Positions 18,745-28,067 are shown, numbered from the stretch's first letter. The stretch is DNA of 64,000 nt from Neptunomonas japonica DSM 18939 (GCF_000422765.1 NZ_AUGR01000017.1:49395-113394), one strand, 5' to 3'. Numbers and translations are program-made. The notes: generated from the sequence alone by a model not told the origin.

Positions 18745-19179
18745 ATGCATAGTTTTTTCATTCAACAGCGCAGTATTCCTGCTAAACGTTGGTTAAGTAT
18801 TGGGCTTAGGTGTATGCACTTGGTGGGCATTTGCGGCCTATCAGGTGCTTATCTATTCTCTTTGCCGCAGGCTGAGTGGCATGGCTACCTGTTGATAACG
18901 CTGGTGAGTGGCGGTTTGATGGTGTTGAAAGAGATTTACCTTGATACCATCTGGTTGTTGCAGTTACGTGGGCAAGTTATTTTATTAAAAGTCGCACTAT
19001 TCGGTTTGGCGGCAGTTTTTTCTCCAAAGGTAGATCCGTTAATTTTTATCATCATTATAGTGGTCTCTGGCATCATTGCGCATGCGCCAGGTAAGTTGCG
19101 CTATTATTCGCTTTGGCACCGTGGTGTTATAACGCATGAGACGCTAGTGAATGCTGATATCGATAATAGTGATAAGTAA
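18745..19179 (+). CDS. Small membrane protein of unknown function
   Basis: I do not recognise this 144-residue protein. From the ATG at 18745 (MHSFFIQQRSIPAKRWL) it has about four hydrophobic membrane segments (GICGLSGAYLF, LLITLVSGGLMVL, VALFGLAAVF, FIIIIVVSGIIA) and an acidic tail. A conserved-looking cytoplasmic part is HAPGKLRYYSLWHRGV. A GGGAA precedes the start. It ends 15 bases before ung and is probably co-transcribed with it, but nothing ties it functionally to DNA repair. Confidence 0.75.
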   Translation: MHSFFIQQRSIPAKRWLSIGLRCMHLVGICGLSGAYLFSLPQAEWHGYLLITLVSGGLMVLKEIYLDTIWLLQLRGQVILLKVALFGLAAVFSPKVDPLIFIIIIVVSGIIAHAPGKLRYYSLWHRGVITHETLVNADIDNSDK

Positions 19180-19194
19180 ACAGGTGGGAATGGT

Positions 19195-19917
19195 ATGGTG
19201 TTAGACGCTGCAAAAAGTTGGAAACCGCATTTGGCTGGTGAATTCGAAGCGCCGTATATGAAAGCATTACAGCTGTTTTTGAAGCAAGAACAGAGCAACC
19301 GCAAAGACATTTTTCCGCCAGAAGAGCACTGGTTTCAAGCGTTACAAGCGACACCTTTGGATAAAGTCAAAGTGGTGATTCTGGGGCAAGATCCATATCA
19401 TCAGCCGGGGCAGGCGCATGGCCTTAGTTTTTCGGTGAAGGGGGGGGGCAAAATACCGCCTTCGTTGCTCAATATTTACAAAGAGCTAGAGAGTGATCTA
19501 GCGATTCCTCGGGCTAACCATGGCTGTTTAGAAAACTGGGCACAACAAGGTGTTCTGTTGCTCAATGCGGTGCTAACCGTCGAGGATTCTAGTGCTGCTT
19601 CTCATCAAAAGAAAGGTTGGGAGCAGTTTACTGACAAAGTGATTGAGGTGGTCAATCAAGAGTGCGAGCACGTTGTATTTCTACTTTGGGGTAGTTATGC
19701 GCAGAAAAAAGGAGCAGTGATTAATGAGGAGCGCCATTTAGTACTCAAGGCTCCGCATCCTTCGCCGTTAGCGGCTCATAGAGGGTTCTTTGGCTGTCAT
19801 CACTTCAGCCAAACCAATATTTATTTGAAGCAGCAAGGGCTAGAACCAATACATTGGCAGCTAGAAAATGAAGTGATTACAGAGCCTTCGCATTCTCAGG
19901 GAGAGTTGTGGTCTTAA
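19195..19917 (+). CDS. ung: Uracil-DNA glycosylase
   Basis: Removes uracil from DNA at the first step of base excision repair. The 240-residue protein shows the catalytic water-activating motif GQDPYH with Asp66, and the minor-groove loop [13 protein letters not shown] near residues 188-200 with the catalytic histidine. Codons 82-85 are encoded by an uninterrupted run of nine G (19440-19448), which is prone to slippage and would frameshift the gene. Convergent with ygfZ across a hairpin. Confidence 0.96.
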   Translation: MVLDAAKSWKPHLAGEFEAPYMKALQLFLKQEQSNRKDIFPPEEHWFQALQATPLDKVKVVILGQDPYHQPGQAHGLSFSVKGGGKIPPSLLNIYKELESDLAIPRANHGCLENWAQQGVLLLNAVLTVEDSSAASHQKKGWEQFTDKVIEVVNQECEHVVFLLWGSYAQKKGAVINEERHLVLKAPHPSPLAAHRGFFGCHHFSQTNIYLKQQGLEPIHWQLENEVITEPSHSQGELWS

Positions 19918-19927
19918 TGTGGTGATT

Positions 19928-19954
19928 AACAGAGCCGCACGAGGCGACTCTGTT
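19928..19954. terminator. Hairpin between convergent ung and ygfZ
   Basis: AACAGAG (19928-19934) pairs with CTCTGTT (19948-19954); an inner CGC/GCG extends the stem across one mismatch. It is centred between the two convergent stop codons, but the T-runs are weak on both strands. Confidence 0.5.
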
Positions 19955-19964
19955 CTGATGCGCT

Positions 19965-20996
19965 TTATCTTTTACTGAGAAACAACTCAGGGTCTAGCTC
20001 ATAAGGCAGGGGTTGCAGCTGCAATTCAGGACCTAGAGTATCGGTTAGGTGAATAGCGTGTTCGTCAGCTTGCGCTTTATTGATGACTGCCAATAAGATT
20101 GCTTCGCCTTCATCAGACCAACTGGCTAAAACGACCTGCCCAACATTATTCTTATTAATGCTATGCAGTTGATCACCCGCGTTGGGTAGTTTGTCTGTTT
20201 TTACCTGTGCGAGGTACATGGGCTTTGTCAGTTTACCGCGATGTTGTAGGCGCGTAACTATCTCCTGACCGGTGTAGCATCCTTTTGTAAAGCTAACTCC
20301 TTTCAGTGCCTGCAAATTAGTCATCTGTGGGATGAAAGTTTCTAGCGTAGCGCTGCGCAAGTCAGGAATGCCCGCCTGAATCTCTGCAAGAACCCATTCT
20401 TGAGTTGTGCCTAGAGGAGCGAGTCGTGTGAGCTGTGTTAATGCCTCTTCTGCCTCTGCTACTGGTAGCCAAAGTTCGTAACGGTCGCCAGGCACCTTGA
20501 TGGCGATCTTATTACCGGCGTGAATGGCTTTGTCGGTTTCAGAGGGCACTTTATCAAATAACTTCTCAACTAACGTGCTAGCGCCTGGCCCTATAAGCCC
20601 AAATCCAATGATATTATCGCTTTGATCTTCGGCTTCAGCCTTAGAGAACATGATGTATTTTTTAAGATTTTTCAGACCGCCTTCTAGCATATCTTGATGC
20701 GTACGTAGCCAGAAACCACCTTCTGTAGAAATAACACGGTACAGCGCTAACATGCCGCCTTTAATATTACAGTGGGCGCCTAAACGGCTGCCTAAATCAC
20801 TGACATCGCTCATGTCGCAGCTGAGTTGGCCTTGGAGGAATTTTTCTGCTTCAGGGCCTAAAATACTGATGGCTTTGTTATGAACAAGTGGGACTATACA
20901 TGTTTGACTATCATGCTCTGCAACCGTGATTACTTCGTCGCCCTGCTCAGAAAGTGTGGCTTGATATGTGTGCAATAGTGTTTGCCATTGGCTCAT
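19965..20996 (-). CDS. ygfZ: tRNA-modifying protein YgfZ (folate-binding)
   Basis: Folate-dependent protein of the GcvT-like family that helps maintain certain Fe-S enzymes such as MiaB. The 343-residue protein carries the diagnostic KGCYTGQE motif with its redox-active cysteine near residue 240, followed by RLQHRGKLTKPMYL. The N-terminal part contains LGAHCNIKGGMLALYRV. It is slightly longer than E. coli YgfZ (326). It is followed on this strand by no close gene; psd lies 27 bases upstream in the same direction, so they may share a transcript. Confidence 0.94.
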   Translation of the reverse strand: MSQWQTLLHTYQATLSEQGDEVITVAEHDSQTCIVPLVHNKAISILGPEAEKFLQGQLSCDMSDVSDLGSRLGAHCNIKGGMLALYRVISTEGGFWLRTHQDMLEGGLKNLKKYIMFSKAEAEDQSDNIIGFGLIGPGASTLVEKLFDKVPSETDKAIHAGNKIAIKVPGDRYELWLPVAEAEEALTQLTRLAPLGTTQEWVLAEIQAGIPDLRSATLETFIPQMTNLQALKGVSFTKGCYTGQEIVTRLQHRGKLTKPMYLAQVKTDKLPNAGDQLHSINKNNVGQVVLASWSDEGEAILLAVINKAQADEHAIHLTDTLGPELQLQPLPYELDPELFLSKR

Positions 20997-21023
20997 TGTA
21001 TCTATCCTGTGTAATCGGGTGCG

Positions 21024-21881
21024 CTATTGGTGAGTCGCCATCTTTTCGCCAAGTTTTACTGCAGACTCAGCTTTTAATGTATCTATCCATTCAATGGCAT
21101 TCGGGCCAAATAATAAAACAACAGTAGAACCGAGTTTGAAACGTCCCATCTCTTCGCCTTTTTCTAATGTGATAGGGGCTTGAGGCTCAGGGGAGTAGGG
21201 GGTTCGCACTGTTTGTTTTAACACGGGTGCTACTTGTCCATCCCATACTGTTTCGATACCCGCGACGATCATTGCGCCGACTAATATCATCGCCATTGGT
21301 CCGGCCTCTGTATCAAATATAGCTACTAGGCGTTCATTACGGGCGAACAACTGATCTACATTTTCTGCGGTCGTTTGGTTTACTGAGAATAGGTCACCCG
21401 GTACATAAACGGTTTCACGTAGTGTGCCTTTAAATGGCATATGTACACGGTGGTAGTCTCTTGGTGATAAGTATATGGTGGCAAAATAACCGTTTTTAAA
21501 GGGGGGAGCGAGTTCTTCATAGCCACCTAGCAATGTTGTTAGGCCATAACCTCGCCCTTTTGCTTGGAAGATTCTACCGTGTTCAATGGCGCCCATTTGG
21601 CTGATAGCACCATCTGCCGGAGATACTATAGCAGTAGCAGCTTGATCGATCTCGCGGATCCCTGGTTTTAGCTCGCGGGTGAAGAAGGCATTAAAAGAGG
21701 GGTATGCTGTTGGCTCTTCTACTAAGGCTTCTGCCATATTGATACGGTACTTTTTCGCAAACCAGCTTATAAAACGATTTTTAACCCAAGGGTTTGTGCA
21801 GTCTGCAAGACGGCCAGCCAAACGAGATAGCAAGTGTTGAGGAACCACATGTTGAAAAAGAATAAAAAGTTGCTGCTTCAC
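21024..21881 (-). CDS. psd: Phosphatidylserine decarboxylase proenzyme
   Basis: Makes phosphatidylethanolamine from phosphatidylserine at the inner membrane. The proenzyme cleaves itself at the LGST motif (Gly251-Ser252 with the start used here) to create the pyruvoyl cofactor. Other family marks are SPADGAISQMG, YLSPRDYHRVHMP and VPGDLFSVN. I chose the GTG at 21881, which has GGAG six bases upstream, giving 285 residues. The open frame runs 26 codons further into the rhdA gene, but those residues are unlike the family. The order rhdA-psd is the same as in Pseudomonas. Confidence 0.95.
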   Translation of the reverse strand: MKQQLFILFQHVVPQHLLSRLAGRLADCTNPWVKNRFISWFAKKYRINMAEALVEEPTAYPSFNAFFTRELKPGIREIDQAATAIVSPADGAISQMGAIEHGRIFQAKGRGYGLTTLLGGYEELAPPFKNGYFATIYLSPRDYHRVHMPFKGTLRETVYVPGDLFSVNQTTAENVDQLFARNERLVAIFDTEAGPMAMILVGAMIVAGIETVWDGQVAPVLKQTVRTPYSPEPQAPITLEKGEEMGRFKLGSTVVLLFGPNAIEWIDTLKAESAVKLGEKMATHQ

Positions 21882-21913
21882 CAAAAACTCCAAAAAGTAA
21901 CGAAAGTATGTGT

Positions 21914-22726
21914 TTATATTTCGACGGGGGTGTCTTGTGCATTTCCCCATTCGAACCAAGAGCCGTCATAGCATTTTACCTTACTTAGACCCGCATGGAG
22001 TGCGGCAATATAAGTGAGGCCTGAACGACGGTGGGTTTGGCAGTGAGTGATAACTGTTTTGTCAGGATCAATACCTGCGGAAGTGATCATTTTCATCAGT
22101 GCTTCAGGAGAAGCTAATAAAGGCGGGTGCTGCTGCGCTAATGTATCAGTCCACTCTAACCAGTGAGCGCCAGGGATATGCCCCCCTTTTACAGCATTAA
22201 CAACTCGTTGGCCTGTATATTCTGCATGTGAGCGTGCATCCCAAATAGAGATGTCGTTAGTCTGTATGTGCGCTAATAAATAGTCTTTATCTGCGATAAG
22301 CTCGCTAGAAGCGGATACTGTTAGCGTAGAGGGTGTTGCTTCATTGTTGGTTTGTTCTGTGGAGTAACCCGCAGAACTCCATGCAGACAGCTGGCCATTG
22401 AGAAATGACGCATTTTTTAGCCCTGCACAGTGCATTGTCCAGATAAAGCGCCCAGCTAACGGGCCATTTTGATCATCATATACGACGACGTGACTGTTGT
22501 GAGTAATGCCGATATCAGAAAATAGTTGAGATAGCTGCTGGTTATTAGGCAGTTTGTTGGCGATGGGGGCTGTACCACATAACAAGCGGCTAGCATCAGC
22601 CCAGATGGCGCCTGGGATGTGTTGTTGCATATAGTTATCGTGTGAAGAAAGATCAAGAATAATAAGGTTTTCTTCGTTGATAACGGAAAAAAGTTGGGTT
22701 GGATCAATAACCAGAGGGAGAAGCAT
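21914..22726 (-). CDS. rhdA: Thiosulfate sulfurtransferase (rhodanese, RhdA type)
   Basis: Two-domain rhodanese that transfers sulfane sulfur from thiosulfate to cyanide or thiol acceptors. The 270 residues form an inactive N-terminal and an active C-terminal rhodanese domain. The active-site loop is HCQTHRRSG with Cys229, close to the HCQTHHRSG loop of Azotobacter RhdA and unlike the CRKGVT or CGSGVTA loops of other rhodaneses. The start at MLLPLVID has GAGAG upstream and is preferred over the ATG five codons earlier. Adjacent to psd as in Pseudomonas, 32 bases apart. Confidence 0.9.
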   Translation of the reverse strand: MLLPLVIDPTQLFSVINEENLIILDLSSHDNYMQQHIPGAIWADASRLLCGTAPIANKLPNNQQLSQLFSDIGITHNSHVVVYDDQNGPLAGRFIWTMHCAGLKNASFLNGQLSAWSSAGYSTEQTNNEATPSTLTVSASSELIADKDYLLAHIQTNDISIWDARSHAEYTGQRVVNAVKGGHIPGAHWLEWTDTLAQQHPPLLASPEALMKMITSAGIDPDKTVITHCQTHRRSGLTYIAALHAGLSKVKCYDGSWFEWGNAQDTPVEI

Positions 22727-22800
22727 ATTTGTCTCTCGCATAAATGCCGGAAATCGATCATAACGATTTGTGAGTGATGGCTCAATCTGAAAAACTTCTT

Positions 22801-24453
22801 TTACATACGTTTTAGTGCCAGTGTTGCCGCAGAACAGAGATAGCGAAAGCGCTGATGATGAAATGCGGTGAAGGGTAAGCCAGTTTCACCTGCGTCCGCA
22901 TATATAATGGCGACGGGTACCTTGCCACGGAAAACTGACATCATTAGACAGTCACTTTCAGGAAGTTGGCTGCTATAGGCATCAGGCATTAGCTTTGTAT
23001 ATTGTTGCTTATTTTCGTTTGTAATCCAGATGCATGCAGGTTTGTCGCATAGCTTTTTAAAGATACTCGGGATTTGTAAATCTATTTGGTAGCTAGCAAA
23101 AGGGTGCTCTTTATCTATGCCGACAACTTGTGCAGTTTTCATTTTATGGCTTTTAGTATTCACTAAGTTTAGTGCGATGCGTTGTAAGCCTAAACCTTGC
23201 ACTAGACCTTGCATCAGCCCCTGAAGAATATGCGCAGGCTTTGTATACAAGTGGTAGTCCTTCACAAAGCGTTCAACGATTTGTTTGTAGATAACTTCAT
23301 CCAGCAATGTTTCAGGAGTGTGTGTGAGTACTTGTTCTTTAGGTTTTACTTTGGTTGGCGTTTTTTTCTTTTTAGGTTTTGGCTTTTCAGGTATTGGGTA
23401 CTTAGGTGTGAGAAGTTCAAGCTCACGTTTACCCAGTTTATAGTTATTTGGGTATGACGATGAAATCATCAGCATTTCAGCGGCAGGGGCGAGAGTTCCT
23501 GGTGCGTGGTACTCTCTAGATGCTTCTGCACACAAAGTATGTAGCAGTGCCAACGTTTTATCGGTATCTAAGCCAAGGTAATCGCTGATGATATCCGTTG
23601 TTTTGATATTACGAGTCGTGCGCCAGCCACGACTAACGATCAAGGAAAGCCAGTTAGCGAGTTTTATTGGAAAGTGACGTTCTTGCGTCAAATGGTTAAG
23701 CTCACGTAGCTCTTCCGCACTTAGGCGCGGGTCACTTAAGGCTCTTTGATGTAGCTTATTCAGCAGGCCTTTAGAGGGTGATGTATCTGGGTCTTGTGCT
23801 TGTAATGTAAGTTCAGAAAATCCCCAGTGCTCAGATAAGCCCATGGATATCTGTTGCATGGTGCAACCCAGGATATCGTGCTCGGCTAAGGTTGGATCAA
23901 TATTCTCTTCCCATATTTTTATACGTACTTTGTGCATGTGCAAGGGCGCATTTAGCCATAATGCCCATAAGCCTATGCTGTAAAAAAGAGACGCTAGATA
24001 GACCTCTTCGGTAAATGGAAGGCGCTTCATCTGTTGCCAAGTACGCGCTTGTATTGCTGCGTGGTGGCTATTAGCTACGGTACGTAAGTATTGCTTTTGC
24101 TGCACACTCGATGGGTTAAGCTTAACCGGCTGAAGTGTTTTGGACAGCTGAATTAATGGGTCTATTCCTAGAGAGGAAACGGCATGCTCAATACTGGTTA
24201 CGTGGGAGCCTTTTTTTGCATGTTTTTTTTCAGCAGCCCTTACCACATGTAGACATAATACTGGGTCAGATCGAACCAGTGCCGTTAAATGGCTGATCAT
24301 GGTTGAGTCTTTGCTAAGCAGTATTTTTAAACGCTTGAGGCTGCTGGCACGCACAGGGAAAGATTTGTCTTTGAGGTAATCCACCCAGGCATCAACGCCA
24401 TAGAGGATCTTGCTCCCTTCTTCAGCTTCCTGAATCTGTGCCTGCTCTTCCAT
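22801..24453 (-). CDS. HDOD-domain signalling protein with C-terminal GAF-like region
   Basis: A 550-residue cytoplasmic protein. Residues about 30-230 form an HDOD domain, a degenerate HD fold used in signalling, with segments DPVLCLHVVRAAEKK, SIEHAVSSLGIDPLIQL and ASLFYSIGLWALWL. A lysine/proline-rich linker follows near residues 355-375 (EKPKPKKKKTPTKVKPKEQ). The C-terminal 160 residues look GAF-like (LGLQRIALNLVNTK, PVAIIYADA). A ligand and output are not evident. The ATG at 24453 has AGAGAG upstream; a GTG one codon earlier is also in frame. It lies between rhdA and rsgA, within a conserved neighbourhood. Runs of T7 and T8 (24211-24230) encode lysines. Confidence 0.8.
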   Translation of the reverse strand: MEEQAQIQEAEEGSKILYGVDAWVDYLKDKSFPVRASSLKRLKILLSKDSTMISHLTALVRSDPVLCLHVVRAAEKKHAKKGSHVTSIEHAVSSLGIDPLIQLSKTLQPVKLNPSSVQQKQYLRTVANSHHAAIQARTWQQMKRLPFTEEVYLASLFYSIGLWALWLNAPLHMHKVRIKIWEENIDPTLAEHDILGCTMQQISMGLSEHWGFSELTLQAQDPDTSPSKGLLNKLHQRALSDPRLSAEELRELNHLTQERHFPIKLANWLSLIVSRGWRTTRNIKTTDIISDYLGLDTDKTLALLHTLCAEASREYHAPGTLAPAAEMLMISSSYPNNYKLGKRELELLTPKYPIPEKPKPKKKKTPTKVKPKEQVLTHTPETLLDEVIYKQIVERFVKDYHLYTKPAHILQGLMQGLVQGLGLQRIALNLVNTKSHKMKTAQVVGIDKEHPFASYQIDLQIPSIFKKLCDKPACIWITNENKQQYTKLMPDAYSSQLPESDCLMMSVFRGKVPVAIIYADAGETGLPFTAFHHQRFRYLCSAATLALKRM

Positions 24454-24520
24454 CACAACTCTCTTTGTTGGTACTTAAATGTAGTGTTACCTAAAACAAT
24501 GTAGCAAAACCCGGTGGTAT

Positions 24521-25546
24521 TTATCCCTGCTCCAACAGCGATCCTAAAATACGCTGGTAACTTTCCATGCGGCTAGCACTGACGTCACCGTTCTCGATAG
24601 CTCCCAGTATAGCGCACCCCGGCTCTTGGTCATGTTTGCAGTCTCTGAATTTGCAGTGCCCGATAAAAGGACGAAACTCTACGAAGCCATCGAGCAATTT
24701 TTCGGGCTTAATGTGCCACAGTGCAAACTCTCTTATTCCTGGGGAGTCGATAAGGTCTCCTCCTTTAGGGAAATGGAATAAGCGTGCTGTCGTCGTCGTA
24801 TGCTTTCCTTTACGGGACAGTTCTGACAATTCACCTACCTTTATGTCGACACCTGGCAGCAATACATTAATTAAAGATGATTTGCCTACACCCGATTGAC
24901 CAACAAATACGCTAATTTTTCCATCCAGTTCGGCGAGTAAAGGATCGAGTCCTTGTTCAAGCGTTGTAGATGCCATGAGTACCCGGTAGCCAATCTTACG
25001 ATACCTAGCTAAGAGATCATCCATTTCCTGTCGATTATCATCAGTAATTAAATCAGCTTTGTTTAATAACAAAACAGGTTCTATTTCACTGAGCTCTGCG
25101 GCAACTAAGTAGCGGTCGATCAAGTTAGCGAAGGGGGTTGGTTCCACCGCAAAAGTGATAATAAGTCGGTCAATATTAGCCGCTACAGGTTTAAGTTCTC
25201 CGTGGTTGGTTGGGCGAATTAACTCACTGGTACGGGGCAGGGAGGCAACCACAACACCGTGCTCAAGTCCTGCCCTCCAGACAACTCTATCACCTGTGAC
25301 GAGTTGGCCTAAGTGAGTACGCAGGTGGCAGCGAAAGATCTGGCCGGCTTTCTCTCCATCGCGTGCTTCTACATCAACCTGTTTGCCAAAGTGGGAAATA
25401 ATCAGCCCTTCTTCTTCTGGGCCAAGGTCCCCTCCTTCTAGCTGTTTCTCTACCTTGCTGTCTTTACGTGCCGCACGGTCGGCACGTTCTTGTTGTACTT
25501 TTTCTATACGCCATGCCTGACGGCGATTAACTTTACGTTTTGCCAT
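24521..25546 (-). CDS. rsgA: Small ribosomal subunit biogenesis GTPase RsgA
   Basis: Circularly permuted GTPase that checks late maturation of the 30S subunit. In the 341 residues the G motifs occur in the permuted order: NKADLI (G4) first, then the P-loop [12 protein letters not shown] (G1) and DSPGIREF (G3). An N-terminal OB fold and a C-terminal zinc-binding segment with the pattern C-x4-C-x-H-x5-C ([15 protein letters not shown]) complete it. Divergent from orn, the same pairing as in Pseudomonas and E. coli. Confidence 0.97.
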   Translation of the reverse strand: MAKRKVNRRQAWRIEKVQQERADRAARKDSKVEKQLEGGDLGPEEEGLIISHFGKQVDVEARDGEKAGQIFRCHLRTHLGQLVTGDRVVWRAGLEHGVVVASLPRTSELIRPTNHGELKPVAANIDRLIITFAVEPTPFANLIDRYLVAAELSEIEPVLLLNKADLITDDNRQEMDDLLARYRKIGYRVLMASTTLEQGLDPLLAELDGKISVFVGQSGVGKSSLINVLLPGVDIKVGELSELSRKGKHTTTTARLFHFPKGGDLIDSPGIREFALWHIKPEKLLDGFVEFRPFIGHCKFRDCKHDQEPGCAILGAIENGDVSASRMESYQRILGSLLEQG

Positions 25547-25653
25547 TAAAAATAACTACCTAGTCATCTCACCGAAATATCGTGCTTCGTGGTAAGGTAT
25601 TCTGAATTGTGAATCATTATAGAGTGCTATCAATTTAATTAAGAGGAATATAT

Positions 25654-26196
25654 ATGTCGCGTAAAGATAATCTCATCTGGATCGATCTGGAAATGACCGG
25701 TTTGGATCCTGATACTGATTATATTATCGAGATAGCAACGATTGTGACGGATGCTAATCTAAACGTTCTGGCAGAAGGGCCTTCATTGGTTATTCATCAA
25801 CCCGAAGCGGTTATGGATAATATGAATGAGTGGTGCGTTAAGCAACATGGCAAGTCTGGTCTGACTCAGCGGGTACACGAAAGCAATGTTAGCGAGCGTG
25901 AAGCTGAGCAACAAACCATCGCTTTTATTGCTGAGTATGTGGATAAAGGCGCATCTCCGATTTGTGGTAACAGCATTGGTCAAGACAGGCGCTTCTTAAA
26001 TCGTTATATGCCAGAACTGGAAAACTACTTTCATTATCGTAATTTAGACGTAAGCACCATAAAAGAGTTGGCACGTCGTTGGAAGCCTGAACTATTAAGC
26101 CATTTCACTAAGCAAGGGTCGCATTTGGCCATGGATGATATCCGTGACTCAATTGCCGAATTACAACACTATCGAGCGAATTTTTTTAAAGAATAA
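25654..26196 (+). CDS. orn: Oligoribonuclease
   Basis: Degrades RNA dinucleotides (including pGpG from cyclic di-GMP) to mononucleotides. The 180-residue protein is a DEDDh exonuclease: DLEMTGLD near residues 11-18 gives the first acidic pair, SIGQDRRF the third acidic residue, and [10 protein letters not shown] the catalytic His and Asp near residues 158-163. The upstream AAGAGGAATAT supports this ATG. Its stop shares one base with the norE start. Confidence 0.97.
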   Translation: MSRKDNLIWIDLEMTGLDPDTDYIIEIATIVTDANLNVLAEGPSLVIHQPEAVMDNMNEWCVKQHGKSGLTQRVHESNVSEREAEQQTIAFIAEYVDKGASPICGNSIGQDRRFLNRYMPELENYFHYRNLDVSTIKELARRWKPELLSHFTKQGSHLAMDDIRDSIAELQHYRANFFKE

Positions 26197-26807
26197 TGTC
26201 CTTACTTCCTTCAGATTCTGCTGTGTCAGTGAGCGTGCCGCTAGATAACGTTCGCGGTCCGTTAATGCCCGGCGACCTAGCGATGTGGATTTTTATCATT
26301 GCTGAGCTCTCTGTATTTGCATTGCTGTTTCTATTGTTTAGTTATATGCGAAGCAGTAATGCGGATCTTTTTCTAGCAGGCCAACAAACACTGCACCCTC
26401 AAGCCGGCTTGCTGAATACGCTAGCGCTACTCACATCGAGCGCATGTGTTGCTCAGGCTGTGCATGCCATTCGCCAGCGTCACGCTAGTGCGCTGTGGTG
26501 GTTATTACTAAGTATTCCCGTAGGCGCTATTTATATTGTTGTTAAATTATGGGAGTACCAGCAGTTAGCTCAGCAAGGTTATGACCTTGATACAAACCAT
26601 TTTTATACAGGGTACTTTTTGTTAACAGGTTTCCACTTATTGCATGTTGTGTTGGGTATCGTGATTTTGGTATTTATGTCAGTACGTTTATGGCGCGGCG
26701 CATATTCACCAGCGCAAATGAGTGGTTTGGAAAGTGGCGCATGTTATTGGCACATGGTCGATCTGGTTTGGGTTATCCTTTTTCCTCTGATTTATGTGAT
26801 TCACTGA
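26196..26807 (+). CDS. norE: NorE-like cytochrome c oxidase subunit III family protein
   Basis: A 203-residue membrane protein with five predicted membrane helices, related to haem-copper oxidase subunit III and specifically to NorE, an accessory protein that supports nitric oxide reductase activity. Family marks are PLMPGDLAMWIFIIAELSVF, LWEYQQL, FYTGYFLLTGFHLLHVV and CYWHMVDLVWVILFPLIY. The start codon overlaps the orn stop by one base (TAATG) and the stop overlaps the norF start (TGATG), so orn-norE-norF appear translationally coupled. The nitric oxide reductase structural genes lie 2.1 kb downstream beyond a divergent gene pair. Confidence 0.88.
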   Translation: MSLLPSDSAVSVSVPLDNVRGPLMPGDLAMWIFIIAELSVFALLFLLFSYMRSSNADLFLAGQQTLHPQAGLLNTLALLTSSACVAQAVHAIRQRHASALWWLLLSIPVGAIYIVVKLWEYQQLAQQGYDLDTNHFYTGYFLLTGFHLLHVVLGIVILVFMSVRLWRGAYSPAQMSGLESGACYWHMVDLVWVILFPLIYVIH

Positions 26808-27046
26808 TGAAGCATCCTTTCACTATTTGGCTGATATTAATTCTCTTAACCTTAACCATGTTTATGTTAGGTGAAGTGCAGCCGAGCTCAGAAGTTATCA
26901 TGCTGGTATTAATGATATCAGCCATAAAAGGCGTACTGATTGTCGCAGGATTCATGGAATTAGCCGGTGTGAAGCATCTGATTCAGCGAGGTTTGATGCT
27001 GTATTCACCTGTACTTGTTCTTCTGATAGCGCTTTTATTGCTATAA
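26807..27046 (+). CDS. norF: NorF-like small membrane protein (cytochrome oxidase subunit IV family)
   Basis: A 79-residue protein starting MKHPFTIWLI and consisting almost wholly of three membrane helices. Length, the pattern GEVQPSSEVIMLVLMISAIKGVLIVAGFMEL and position directly after norE match NorF/prokaryotic cytochrome oxidase subunit IV proteins, which help nitric oxide reductase activity in denitrifiers. A longer upstream frame exists but lies inside norE. Convergent with the EamA gene 35 bases further on. Confidence 0.85.
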   Translation: MKHPFTIWLILILLTLTMFMLGEVQPSSEVIMLVLMISAIKGVLIVAGFMELAGVKHLIQRGLMLYSPVLVLLIALLLL

Positions 27047-27081
27047 AAGTATTGAGTGTTCTTGGTAAGCATATAATCAAT

Positions 27082-27993
27082 TTATGATGATCTATTGGTT
27101 AGCGTAACGCCACCAATCACCAGCGCACCTCCTAGTAACATAGATATTAATATTGGCTCCCCTAATAACAACATGGCCAGTAATACACCGAAAACAGGTA
27201 CTAGATTGGTAAAAACCACTGTTCTTGAGGCGCCAATTGCTTTGACGCCTTGGTAATACCATACAAAGCAGATGACTGTGCCAAATGCTCCCAAATAGAT
27301 GATCGCTCCAACAGACAGCCAAGAGAGTTGATTGAAATCTATCGGAGGAGGGTTTAATAGCATCGCCACCGTTAGCAGAAGCAACCCCCATAATGCGGCA
27401 TAAGTCGTCGCTGCGAGAGCACTAAGGCCTTTGAGCGCATAACGCCCAATAATGGTATATGTCGCCCAACTCATGACAGCACACAACATATAAATCTCCC
27501 CTTGGCCAAACGCGTTAGACAAGTTGTGTGCTGCGCCTGACAGATCTCCTCGAGTGACAATAATAGCGGCTCCGATGAAAGCCAGTGCGATTCCCAGCCA
27601 ACGAGTCATTCCTAGGCGTTCACCAAATAGGAGGCCGAGAATTAATGCGGTGGTAATTGGGTTTAGTGAAACAAGTAAGGCTGTTCTCCCTGCTGGAAGC
27701 GTTGATAGTGCCGCAAAAAAGCATAAGTTGTAGAGAAATACGCCGGTAGCACCTAAGCAGAAAGTGACTAATAGTTGTTGTACGGTTAGCTTGGGTAGTC
27801 CGTCTTCAGTTTTGTAAGCCCAAGCGATAAGTAATATGACGGCTACAAAAAACCTTCCAGTAGCAGCGGCCATAGGCGGTAGTGTTTCCATCAAAGAGTG
27901 CCCAGCGATAAATGTACCTCCCCAGACAAAAGCTACTACTATTAGCTTCAGATAAATGCCTATTAATGGTGCTGTTGATACAGGTGCTGTCAT
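27082..27993 (-). CDS. EamA/DMT-family exporter
   Basis: Ten-helix inner-membrane transporter of the drug/metabolite family (two EamA repeats), 303 residues from the ATG at 27993. Recognisable segments are VAFVWGGTFIAGHSLM at the start, GRTALLVSLNPITTALILGL, and in the second repeat RTVVFTNLVPVFGVLLAMLLLGE. The substrate cannot be read from sequence. It is divergent from a LysR regulator with a dyad between them, the standard pattern of a regulator controlling its neighbour. The pair interrupts the nitric oxide reductase genes. Confidence 0.9.
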   Translation of the reverse strand: MTAPVSTAPLIGIYLKLIVVAFVWGGTFIAGHSLMETLPPMAAATGRFFVAVILLIAWAYKTEDGLPKLTVQQLLVTFCLGATGVFLYNLCFFAALSTLPAGRTALLVSLNPITTALILGLLFGERLGMTRWLGIALAFIGAAIIVTRGDLSGAAHNLSNAFGQGEIYMLCAVMSWATYTIIGRYALKGLSALAATTYAALWGLLLLTVAMLLNPPPIDFNQLSWLSVGAIIYLGAFGTVICFVWYYQGVKAIGASRTVVFTNLVPVFGVLLAMLLLGEPILISMLLGGALVIGGVTLTNRSS

Positions 27994-28020
27994 GGAAAAG
28001 TATCCAGAGATGAAATAAGC

Positions 28021-28040
28021 TACATAATCTACTTCATGTA
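28021..28040. promoter_or_regulatory. Dyad between EamA and LysR genes, candidate LysR operator
   Basis: TACAT (28021-28025) and ATGTA (28036-28040) are inverted with ten bases between, in the 74-base gap between the divergent starts. The size fits a LysR-type binding site, although the spacing is one base short of the classic T-N11-A. Confidence 0.4.
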
Positions 28041-28067
28041 ACTTCATAGTAAAATGAGCGATTACTC

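Noticed and set aside
21881..21959. N-terminal extension of psd into rhdA
   Set aside because: The extra residues are basic and unlike phosphatidylserine decarboxylase, while the GTG at 21881 has a good ribosome site.
25540..25653. Possible FNR-like box upstream of orn (TTGTGAATCA)
   Set aside because: It lacks the second half-site TTGAT-N4-ATCAA symmetry, so it does not support NO control of orn-norEF.
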